Assembly (NCBI GenBank): GCA_943704495.1
Contig: CALSCR010002588.1
Coordinates: forward strand, 7,158-69,504
Direction of reading: 5' to 3'
Source of the DNA: Pigoraptor chileana
Lineage: Eukaryota; Opisthokonta; Filasterea
Length of the DNA: 62,347 nt
Below are positions 35,501 through 45,340 of this stretch, in pieces (within the stretch, counting starts at the first letter, position 1; every line of letters starts with the position of its first letter). The notes below the pieces were generated by a model. The model was not told the DNA's origin, made no database searches, and was given only the letters and a program-made list of their open reading frames with translations. Both the position numbers and the translations under genes were made by a program.

Positions 35501-37700
35501 CTGCGTCGGGAGCGGATCAGAATCAAAGTCGATGAGGAGATCCACTTCGGGCTCCTTCTGCACGGCGGGTGCCTGTGACGCCGACTGCGACTCAGAGCGC
35601 GGCTTGGTCTCCTTGGGCGCCGCCTCTGCAAATGTTTGTTTGTTGTTGTTTGTGTGTTAAGAATAGGAAGAGGACGAGAGGGTCAAAAAATAGTGATTGA
35701 GAAACAGATAACAGCTGACAAAAGCCTCCTTCGTCGTGTTCATGGAAAGGGGGTGCAGGTCATGTAAGATTACTTTCCCGAATATTAATATACGAGTGGT
35801 GCAGAGGTCGCTTGATAACAACAATACATAAACCGTCAATGCGCGCACATGACACTCACTGACGGGCTCGGGGTACGAGATGGTGAAGGGGATCTTGGTG
35901 ATGAGATCGGCGCCCATGGCGACGACGGCGTGCACGTTGAGGTAGTAGGTGATCGAGACGCCAGAGCCCTCGTCCATCTTCGAGTGCGTGAGGCGCGTGG
36001 ATGCCGCAAGCTTGGATGCATCGGCCATGTTGAGCTTCATTTCCTGCGCCACGTGGTGGGTCTCCTGGGCCATCACCTTGGGGACGACGCTGTACAACAC
36101 CAAGACCAAAGCAGAGTCCAGGTGGAGTAATGCATTTTGAGAACAATGTTAGTTGTGGGTTGGCAACAGTCATAAGAGTGCGCATTCTCAGATGAGCGAT
36201 CATGAAATCCGAAACAACAATCAAAAGGGAAAGAACACTGAATGAACCAGTGTTGACACATAATCGTCCGGTGACGAATGGCATGAAATATAGCTGCACC
36301 AAAGTGTGATCGGCAAGACGCGCGCACACACACATACACACACCTGTATGAGTACACGAATGTATCGTGCTTCTTGACGGGGCAACCACGCGTGGACTCG
36401 AGAAGAGCAACCTGCGATGAATCCGAATCCGTCAGTGCAAGAGACAATAATTAGCATTGGCGTCGATAAATGAGAAACGCAATTGTCACCAAACGCAACG
36501 CAACGACCGACTCCTTGCCACTGTATACGCACACTATACATCATCGGTATACATTATATGTATATATATATATTTGTGTGTGTGTGTGTATGCGTGTGAA
36601 TGAGTGTGATTACGATAGTGGGAGTGGACGGATGCAGTACATGGCCATGCAAACTATAGTGTAACCATTGATACACCAGTGCGCACTGCACTCCCGCGGC
36701 ACTTGCCTGGCTCTTAAGCTTCTCCTTCTTGGCCCCAATGCGAATTTCGGCAATCTGCTTGACCGACACCTTGATGGCGTACACCTCCTTTTTGCTCATG
36801 TTCTCAATGTCAACCTTGACGACAATGGGCTCGCCGTGCATGAAGACATCCTTCTCGAGGCTCGCGCGCAGACGCAGCGGCCGCGACGAATCAAACATAA
36901 ATGATTTTGTGCCCTCTGCAGTCGGGGCGGGCATGTCACGCGCTGCGGGACAAAAGTTGATCTTCTGGAAGGGGAGATTGACGACGCTCGTCTTCTGGCC
37001 GAGGCTGCCGCTCATGAGATAAGCACTCACGGTCCAGCTGATACCAATCTGATGGCCCTCGTAGTACATTTCGGGCTTGAGGATGACCGAAGCGGGCGAG
37101 TTCGAGGGGAGTGTGACCACAAAAGGAAAGCACTTGTCTCCAATCTTCTTGATCAGGGCACGCTGGGCACCATTGGGCTGGCACTCCTCAGACGCAGACG
37201 GGTGCAGGGTAAGCACCTTCTCGTACAGTGTCTCCCGGTGGATCTCCCAGTCCTGATCCTCAAAGATGTAGTCGCACGTAACACGCGCATACAGGACTGT
37301 ATATATGCAGTAGGATGCCGGCACCATAAAATTTCGAGGATTAATACGTCACGCTCTTTGGCAGTTCATTGAGATGAATACAAAAGCATCAATCGAAACT
37401 GTCTATTTTAAACCCCGAATAACATATGCTCACGTACCCTTGCCCTCAAGAGTCGATGGATCGTTGATCTTGATGACACCTTCGATGGGGTCGACAACCT
37501 GGTTCGGTCCATCGTAGATGGTGCGGCTGCCTGCAACGACAAGCGCAATAATAATTCCCCGTCAGATTCCGATCATGTTTCTCAACTCCATCCACGACAG
37601 TAACGAGATAACAGTAGCACGACAGATCAAACCCACCAAGGTAGAGACCGACGACCTTATCCTTGGAGTTACGGAAGCTAAAAGTCTTTGTCGTTGCCAT
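32594..37700 (-). CDS. Beta-arrestin-type protein fused to a talin/HIP1R-like rod and I/LWEQ module
   Basis: Predicted 1,018-residue fusion. Exons (minus): 37700-37637, 37530-37438, 37296-36707, 36411-36344, 36089-35860, 35625-34760, 34545-34444, 34174-33981, 33829-33693, 33481-33042 and 32866-32594; every junction keeps frame. Residues 1-348 form a full arrestin fold: VVGLYLGSRT, VLYARVTCDYIFEDQDWEI, RALIKKIGDKCFPFVVTLP, RASLEKDVFMHGEPIVVKVD, then TYYLNVHAVVAMGADLITKI and PFTISYPEPV. A linker carries LIDFD at about 379-383, a clathrin-box match. Then come helical rod segments (IDAAIAMVRATDRELLRAQ, LNERRSELSSLGEYLSQAFP, EEVSALVQAAQDVASSA) and a C-terminal I/LWEQ-like end (SVQQAADNLASSVDAA, ELERELTAMKLEEEVNNTQR). 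Intron 3 has a GC donor. Inferred role: coupling receptors or cargo and clathrin to actin. Confidence 0.88.
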
Positions 37701-39409
37701 TTTCGGGCTTTATGACACGACGACAAAAAAGATTCGGGTATGCAGTCACTCTCGACCCAATAAACAGCAAATAAAAACACGCAATTATGAAAGTCACAAG
37801 TTACAAGGCGCTATCCGGCGACTGTAGTACTGGTATTTCTGACAGTGTTCATCGCAAAGGGTGTGGGTGTGTGTGTGTGTGTGTGTGTGGGTGTGTGATT
37901 GTGTGTGTGTGCGTAGTTTACGATACGATCGGTCGGGTGAAACCAATGACGGCGAGCCACGAACTTCGAACGGGCAGTTTCAATTCGCCAGTCTCACAAA
38001 TCGCTCAAATATTTTGAGTTTTCTCAAATTAAAATGCCCGGTTCAGTTTTGTTTTTTGAATACCCAAAAGAAAAAGAAATGGGTGGGTGTGGAACCGAAA
38101 TTTATTCGCGCATCGGCCTCACTATGCACAATGTATTGAAATTGGAATGATCTGACTGACCTTCTCTTTTTCGTTGTTGGTCGTTGTTGCGAGATGTCGG
38201 CTGAAGTATGCGTGTTACAACAATCTGTTGTCGTTGTTGCGTTGATCTGAAACGGCACCCTTGCAAATACAGTATCCACTCATAACTTTGTGACAATCGC
38301 ACTGGCTGTTCTTGAATGCCGACACAAACATTTGTATGAAGATTTCGTAGTGACACTTTTTAAACGAGGATGAGATCAACTGAAAGAATTGCATCGAAAT
38401 TGCGCTCACAGATGATGCTCATACATATGTATTCCTGCATAATCCCCGTGACACTCACAGCGTGTGTTACTGCCAAAGTAACACAGCTTCTTGTGCCGCC
38501 AAACACAGGCAATACACTTTTTCTAACACAACGTCACACAAGGCCTCCAAAACAAGGATCCTTGACCTCGATCGCGGCAGGAAAGTCAAAAGGCCCTGTA
38601 TACGGCAGAAAGAAAAACAGAACCCGTTATCACTTTGCACAGATCAAACCAACATAGATCTGTTGCATATAATTTTAAGGACAGTACACATGAGCGGTGG
38701 ACCATGTACAATAGTGGTATAATCTCTATTAATGAACCGGTATTTTTTTTCTCTTTTTTACGCAAAGCGGGGAGCACGCGACGCAGCCGTCTGAAAAAAA
38801 CGCAGTGCGAAAACAATATGGTACGTACGAAACAGGCAAGAAAAAGAAGAAGACCAAAAAAGAAGAACAAAATCCCCAAAAATATGGCATGAATTCACGC
38901 GAGAGACTGAAATATGTCACACCGGAAAAACGAACACCAGGTGAAGGCACCGGCGATCAACACCCGAGCGCATCCACAGCACATTTCGATTCCAGCACAA
39001 CATACACACACAACCGTAAACACGGGGCTGGGTTGACGATTTGAACCGACGACGATTACCGACACACGTCATCATCACGTCACGTCACGCCACACTTGAA
39101 ACCCGCACAGCGCAACAGCAGCAACTGCTACTCTTGAAGCGGGACGAGACGACAGACAGCACCACCTCTTGCGCAACGAACACACCACACAGGAGCGTTT
39201 CTGCTTTTTCTTCTTCTTTCCTTTCCTTATACCTATTTAAACACAAACACCCAGACACAAAACGGCCCCTGTACAAAAATAAACAGAGAAAAAAAGAACG
39301 GAGAGGACAAAATTCGGAGAAACTCCATGTAAGACAAAGGAACACTGACGAGAAAGGATAGACACACAACACACGAGTTGCAACACAGTAATCAAGCGAC
39401 GTACTCACT
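37701..39409. other. Intergenic region upstream of the arrestin fusion, downstream of CELF
   Basis: About 1.7 kb, more AT-rich than its surroundings, with a (GT)n run at about 37861-37912. Short open frames on both strands have no motif or splice support. It presumably includes the arrestin promoter and the CELF 3'UTR. Confidence 0.45.
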
Positions 39410-41581
39410 TTAGTATGGCCGCGATGCATCCCGGGGACGCTTGTGCTGAACCTTGAGGCGCTTGTTTCCAATCTGGAAGCCGTTCATTGCCTGAATGGCG
39501 GCAGCGGCAGATCCTGGGTTGTCATAGCTCACGAATCCTGCACAGATATATGACAAAAACCCGAGGAAATGAGCACACAATCCCATGCGTAAACAGCAAA
39601 GACACACATGCAAGCAACAAAAAATGAATTGAGAGTGATCGCAAATCTCTTACCATGACACACACAATCACAGTCGGAAAGCCATTTCAAATTCCACAAC
39701 AGAACAACGAGCACTCACCAAAGCACTTGCTCTGTCCCGTCAACCTGTCAATGAAGACCTTGGCGCTGATCACGTTGCCAAAGGGCGCAAAAGTGGCAGC
39801 AAGATCGTTGTCGAGAAACTCGGGGGGGAGGTGGTAGATGAACAGATTGGCGCCCTCGGGACCAGCCGACTCTGCAATTGGAGTATGCGGGGATGACAAG
39901 ACAAGAAACGATAAGCACATGGAGGGAGAATGTGCCAAGTCCAGTCAACCGCGACAAATCCATACACCTGATAAATGTCGTGCAAACGAGGGAACAAAAC
40001 ACAACAACACCAACAACAACCACAACATACCCTGTGCCTTGGGTACACCGCCGGCACCCTGCTGAGGGAAGCCCTGGCCATACGCTCCGGGATATGCGGC
40101 TGTATAGCGTGTCGAGACGACAGCAAAATAAGAATGAAATATGCAAAAAACCAATTTGTCAGAAAACCACACAAAGAATAGACAGGAGATATAAACCCAC
40201 ACCGAACATCCACCCAAACACCCCAACACACACACACACACACACACACACAACACCACACCGCAGGCACCCGCACATCACACCAGAGCACACGCACCGG
40301 CAAACTGCTGCACGCCTGCGTATGCCTGGGAGAGGGGGTCCATGCCGCCCATGCCCATGGCCCCACCCGCAGGAAAGGGAGGGTAGAATCCGGGATACTG
40401 CTGGTACGGGTAGCCCATCGCGCCGGGAAAGCCCATCGGAGGGCGTCCAGTCTGCATCTTCTTCTGCATCTTCTCCTTCTCCGTGTCGGCAAACTTCACA
40501 ACAATCGGCTGGGCGGCACCCTGATCAATCAAAACATAAAACATAAAACAAACAAAACACATAGTCAGTCTTCCATTGCCCCGCATATTGAATATCAAAT
40601 ACAAAATGAGCGTGTGAATTCTTACATTCAGTGCTCAAAACGCCTTAGATACAAGCGACCATCGACACCAATGTGTGGATGAGCATAAAATATGCAAACA
40701 CGAATACTCACGTCAAGGGTGACACGTCCGTTGAGGGTTGCAATGGCAGTGACGGCTGATTCCCGTCGTGCATACTTGAGGAAGGCGCAACCCTTGCTTG
40801 TGCCGTCGTGCATGCGAAGCACAGTAAGATCCTCAACCTCGCCGTAGGGCTCAAAGATCTTCTTGACCTCTTCCTCCATCGATGTCTTGGGGATCATGCC
40901 GATAAAGAGCTTACGATTCTCGACTTCAAAACGCCAAAAAAGCAAAACAGATAAAAACGCAGCCCGTCAATTCAATGCACAAATGAAACCGATTACAATG
41001 TAGACCAGTTGTTTGGCAGGAGAAAACACCAAACAAATACAACACCCACCAGCCTTCTCCTCGCTGTCAGCAGGCTTCACCTGCATCGCATGGCTCATCT
41101 GATCACAGCACAAAGAATACGCAACTCACGTCAGGAATGACACAAGAAACAGCATGGATCGAAACGGTCACACACTTCAGACTTTGTTCACTCACCCCAG
41201 GCAGAGTCTTCTTCTCGTGAAGTGCATCCATTGCCAGAAGCGCACTTGCGCGCTGGCAATACGTAAGGAATCCGCATCCTGTCAAACACAAGTGATTGCG
41301 TGACCGTCACATGAGAAACACAGATACGCCAGTGGACGGACTTGCCAACAGAATATGATTCGTTGCGTCACAACACACAGACGCAAAAACGCACCCTTGT
41401 GCATGCCCGTGTGCCGGTCCTTGAGGATAGTGAGCTCGTACACCTTTCCATACTCCTCAAAGATAGCCCTCAAGCTCTGTTCGTCGAGCGTGCGCGGGAT
41501 CTGACCAACAAAGAGCTTGATCGTGTCAGCCTCCTTCGAGAGGACTTCCCCGTTTCCGTTCATCACAACATTCTCAGCCAT
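39410..41581 (-). CDS. CELF/Bruno-like RNA-binding protein with three RRMs
   Basis: Predicted 367-residue CELF-family protein. Exons (minus): 41581-41395, 41278-41196, 41098-41050, 40923-40712, 40520-40298, 40099-40031, 39871-39719 and 39537-39410. RRM1 (about 20-95) has [18 protein letters not shown] (RNP2) and KGCGFLTY (RNP1). RRM2 (about 115-190) has [17 protein letters not shown] and [15 protein letters not shown] Gly/Met/Pro/Tyr-rich linker follows ([16 protein letters not shown]). RRM3 (about 275-360) has [40 protein letters not shown] and [20 protein letters not shown], with the typical basic end ([10 protein letters not shown]). CELF proteins bind GU-rich RNA and control splicing, decay and translation. 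That is worth noting in a genome whose introns are full of GU repeats (inference). It shares a divergent region with EMC4. Confidence 0.93.
40226..40254. repeat. (CA)n microsatellite in CELF intron 5
   Basis: An uninterrupted AC run of about 26 nt, which reads as GU repeats in the sense pre-mRNA. Confidence 0.95.
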
Positions 41582-42990
41582 TTTGGTAAATATTGCGGGC
41601 AAGAGACACCTGCCAACAAACACATAAACACAGAGAATATAAGATCTGTTTGCAAAAGTAAATAGATTGCGCGATTAAATAATGATTGGTGACGGAATCC
41701 TTCCGATCTCAGATGGAAACTGAGAGAATCGGAATACGATTGGCGAGTTTGCACAAAGCGCTGCGCCGGAAAAGTGACCACCAAACTGCCGCACGACCAG
41801 TGTGGTGTGTGTGTGTGTGTGTGTGTGCGGTGTGTCAGCAGTGGTGGTCTGCAATTTTTTTTTTTAAAATCGGTCAAATTCAATCAAATATTATTTCAAA
41901 TATTCGTCAGTATCGAAAATGTATTGGGATGAGGAGAATTACTTTTGGCGCCCTTTTCTTTGCACACGTGGCGGGATAATCCTTATGTTGTGGGATAATC
42001 CGGGATAATCTCAATCACTTCACGCCGACATAACCAGCCGCCGGCTCACCAACACCGGCAGTGACACAGTCCGAGACTGGCTCACTGGCGTTTCCGTGGG
42101 GCGGCCGTGCGGCCGGCTTTTTGGCAATCAGTCGCGAACTGATCGAGTTTGCGAACAGCGAGTTCAGGTTTTGGCATTTGTCTTAATTAAGTTCACGTCT
42201 GTTCTTGGGTGCGAACTGGATTTGTATGGATGGATGGATATTTCAGACGGATGAACTCCAAATTGAACTGCCAAATCGCGAATTCGCGGCAGTTCCGCAG
42301 GGTCCAGTTCGGGGTCGAAAAGCCCACCCCGAACGAGCTATGAGGATGATTTATTGAGCCGACAGACGGGTATCATGTTTCGGTATTGCATCTGAACGTG
42401 GACTCAAAAGTGAAGTCGCTTCATTATTTATTGGCCCTGTGCGGTACGTTTGCCGGGAGGGCCTGACTGGCGTGCGGCCGGTGATCCCACGTTTTGGTCA
42501 TATTCCCGGCTAACTGAAGTATCTCCGATGCATGACGGCACTGTGTGGATCTCCATCGGACTCGGCGGACGGCGCCGGCTCAGTCATTCGGACTGGTGTT
42601 GGCTCATCAACCCGGCCTCTCAAGAGAAAGCCTGAAAAAAAGAAACAAAAATAAACTAAAGTACTCTCGTTGTGGCACATATAAATGAGAGGAGAGAGGT
42701 AGGATTGACAGACGCTGCTCGGCAGTATTGCTGAATTTGTAAATGTGGCCGTCGGCGGGGGTGTCAGAGCCCGCACTGTCCCGAACCGTGTGCATGTCGC
42801 CTAAGTGGACCAGTAGTTGTAACACAGAAATTTTACTCAGGTCTGCCGATATCTCGCTTAATATATTACTTTTGCGCACCAGCATGTCGTCTCATACAGT
42901 GAACTCGGTTGGATTGAAGGTGCTTTATAATCGAAAGTTTCAATATAGTGAGCATAAAACGCACGCATTTTTGTTATTATAATTTCGGAA
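41582..42990. promoter_or_regulatory. Divergent region, CELF / EMC4, with an unusual core
   Basis: This 1.4-kb gap contains an E2F-like TTTTGGCGCC at about 41943-41952 and three GGGATAATC copies within 45 bp (about 41973-42010). It also has a GGAT tetranucleotide run near 42229-42240 and a GC-rich stretch (about 42030-42120). Short open frames near 42450-42770 lack motifs and splice signals. No transposon ends or terminal repeats were recognised. Confidence 0.4.
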
Positions 42991-44085
42991 ATGGCAACGT
43001 ATCGTAGGAAAAATAAGTGGATGGTTGATTTCTCCACATCTCAGGCTGTCGCAAGCAGGTACGGCGGAAGGGGCATTGGCGGACAGCGTGTCAGTGTATT
43101 TCGACATATGGGCGTTCCTAATCCAATCCAATACACAATGCCTATTTTATTGTTTACCAAAACAGGGATGCACAGACGGTTGCTGAACCTCCTGGGTTTT
43201 CCCGACGTGGAGTTGACAAGGTGCGGATATTTTCCTCAACCGACTTCGTTGGACCTGCACATGGTATACTTAGACGGTAAATTAATTCTCAATTCTCCAT
43301 GTGCAGGAGTCCGTGAACGTGCGATCTATACAAGAGGCAAACGATGTACTCAAAGCAAAGGTATGGAGTACTTATCTCCGCAATCACCTTTCCATATTTG
43401 CACGCGCATTTCTTCCATGCACTGCCTTGTTTCCCTTACCAACATCATATTTGCGGCCGTTTGGATGAGCAGAAAGCATGGGAGGTCGCCTTCAGCCCCG
43501 GCAAGTCCCTCCCGATGAACGCCTTTATGATGTACATGGCGGGAAACACCGTCCACATCTTCAGCATTATGATTACTTTCATGATGTTCTTCAACCCCAT
43601 CAAGGCCATATTCGGAGTCAACCAAGGTTGGTTTTGGCTTTCCGTGTGTCTGTTTGTGCTATTTTTTGCCCCCCTGCAGAGTGTAAATCTCCTTGACATT
43701 TGTTTCGCGGCCGCACAGGAGCCCGTTGTAACAATCTCCCTGTGTGTTGTTATGCTCTTCCAGCATTTTCTAAGTTCCAGGGACTCTCGCTTGTGCTGCA
43801 CAAGATTGTCTTCGTTCTCTGCAACTGCGCTGCTGTTGCAATGGCACTCTACAAATGTTCAAATTTGGGTCTCCTTCCAACCGCTGCGTCCGATTGGCTT
43901 GCTTTCCGAGACTTTGCGGAGGTGTGTTCTTCACATACCATTGCGTGGCATTTGTTACTTTCTCGCTGTATTTTCAATAATTACGTTTTTGTCTGCAGCG
44001 AACCTTCTTTTAAACACTCATCACATGACTTTGTTTTCCGTGTCCTCAGATTAACGATGTCTCTGGCGGTGGTGTCGCTTTCTGA
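42991..44085 (+). CDS. EMC4: ER membrane protein complex subunit 4
   Basis: Predicted 174-residue EMC4 (human 183). EMC inserts tail-anchored and multipass proteins into the ER membrane. Exons: 42991-43058, 43166-43220, 43307-43360, 43473-43626, 43764-43921 and 44050-44085. Signature stretches are MATYRRKNKWMVDFS, VNVRSIQEANDVLKAK, SLPMNAFMMYMAGNTVHIFS (first membrane helix), FNPIKAIFG, LSLVLHKIVFVLCNCAAVAM (second helix), LYKCSNLGLLPTAASDWLAF and a short last exon coding for INDVSGGGVAF. All junctions are in phase and match the family along its length. Orthology is very clear. The gene converges with STMP1, whose stop is 126 bp away. Confidence 0.95.
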
Positions 44086-44210
44086 TAATGCGACTTTCAG
44101 GAGTTGACCCATTGACGATTATGTACAAAAATGAGCACACACAAAAAATGAAAGCAGCGTTTGCGTTTTACTGTGTGACTGTGATGTAGATAGGGGGCCG
44201 CATCCGTTCT

Positions 44211-44635
44211 CAGTTATTTCGTCGGTTTCCCTCTTCCAACTTTTTCGCCTTGTCAGCCAAGGTTGCGAAGAGCCCGTTTATGTTCGGCACCTGAGGCAGA
44301 ATCATGAAACAAGTAAAGTTGCGACCAAGTGATTGGGGATATGCCATCAATAATCGCAAAAAGTAATTTCAATTGAATCAAGTCAAACACACTGAACGGT
44401 TGATGGGGAATCTAAAGATAATGACAGAGTTTTGGTCCAGGCAGAATTCCACTGACAGGCGTACATCACCTGGTAGTTTTGTGCCAAGTAGATGCCCAAA
44501 GCATTGCCAACTGCGAATCCAAACTGCATAATCATACAATAAAATCAAATAATGCAAAATATGTGAGTTAAGAACCTCAATTTAGCGAGGAAAAAGTAAA
44601 CTTATTGTGCTTTTTCTTCCCAGACAACGCACCAT
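44211..44635 (-). CDS. STMP1: Short transmembrane mitochondrial protein 1 (micropeptide)
   Basis: A 45-residue micropeptide. Coding exons (minus): 44635-44633 (the ATG alone, followed directly by a GTGCGT donor), 44523-44470 and 44291-44211. The translation starts M|FGFAVGNALGIYLAQNY and continues |VPNINGLFATLADKAKKLEE to GNRRNN, matching vertebrate STMP1 ([20 protein letters not shown]...KKLEE). It has one N-terminal membrane helix and a charged C-terminal helix. STMP1 is a mitochondrial inner-membrane micropeptide implicated in respiratory-complex function. Both acceptors end in CAG and both junctions keep frame. An upstream in-frame start in another exon cannot be excluded, but the ATG matches the expected N-terminus. 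Confidence 0.88.
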
Positions 44636-44776
44636 CAATCCCCAGATGCGGGGTCCTTGGGGAGGTGCATGATATGGGCACATGATGAAATAAAAATAAG
44701 AAAAGATCCTCACGGTATTCTTTTGCCACGACAATAACAATTATTTTTACAAAGGGAATGCATCTCAGGCATTTGA

Positions 44777-45067
44777 CTATGTCGTCCGGTTCACACGGTG
44801 GCCACTGATTCTGACCGAGGCGTCAATCGGCACTGAATCTGGATCCCGGTTTGCACGGGCTGAGTCGGGAGTGATGACGGTGACGTCATCGTGATTGACG
44901 TATCCGGCCGCCAAGCAGTAGTAACAGGAGGTAATGACCATTAGCTCCTGGTAGTAAGGTTTAGTACTATTGGCAATATACATTGTATACTTCTCATTCG
45001 GCACTTTGGCACTACAGCAGTGGCAAAATTGGATGGATTTCATGTCCGTGTATTCGAAGTCGACCAA
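44777..45067 (-). CDS. Hypothetical 96-residue Cys-rich protein
   Basis: A single-exon open frame from ATG 45067 to TAG 44777. Two Cys pairs, CHCC near residue 15 and CYYC near residue 50, have the spacing of a zinc-ribbon-like module. The C-terminal third is hydrophilic (ARANRDPDSVPIDASVRISG). I recognise no family. It lies between NTAQ1 and STMP1 on the same strand, 142 bp upstream of the STMP1 ATG. Good codon choice, compactness and position favour a real gene, but the absence of introns and of any known homologue leaves doubt. Confidence 0.42.
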   Translation of the reverse strand: MVDFEYTDMKSIQFCHCCSAKVPNEKYTMYIANSTKPYYQELMVITSCYYCLAAGYVNHDDVTVITPDSARANRDPDSVPIDASVRISGHRVNRTT

Positions 45068-45340
45068 ATCATTATGAACTTGCGCTCAGTTATCACACTT
45101 CTTTGCGGTGAGGCTGTCACGCCATAAAAAAACGCTTTGACATTCTCCTCAGGAATGTGCATCTGCCGCCCGTGTAAAGGCGTTCACAATCCTCGTGGTA
45201 CTGTTTTTTCCGCCACGCAGTTTGCCCGTTGAATATGTGGGCAGTTGCGCTCTTCTGTGTCGGTCATCCCTGCGACGGGTTTGACTCGGCAACTTTGGTT
45301 TAGCATCCGACGTGCACAGTTGCACGCACTCATCTGCCTC

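Noticed and set aside
34739-35660. Plus-strand frames of 263-279 residues opposite arrestin-fusion exon 6
   Set aside because: These are antisense shadows of the long rod exon, with no recognisable domain.
38043-38892. Lys-rich or Phe-rich frames upstream of the arrestin fusion
   Set aside because: They come from A/T homopolymer-rich DNA and lack motifs.
42450-42776. Short frames on both strands between CELF and EMC4
   Set aside because: They are under 90 residues, without splice signals or similarity to any family I recognise.
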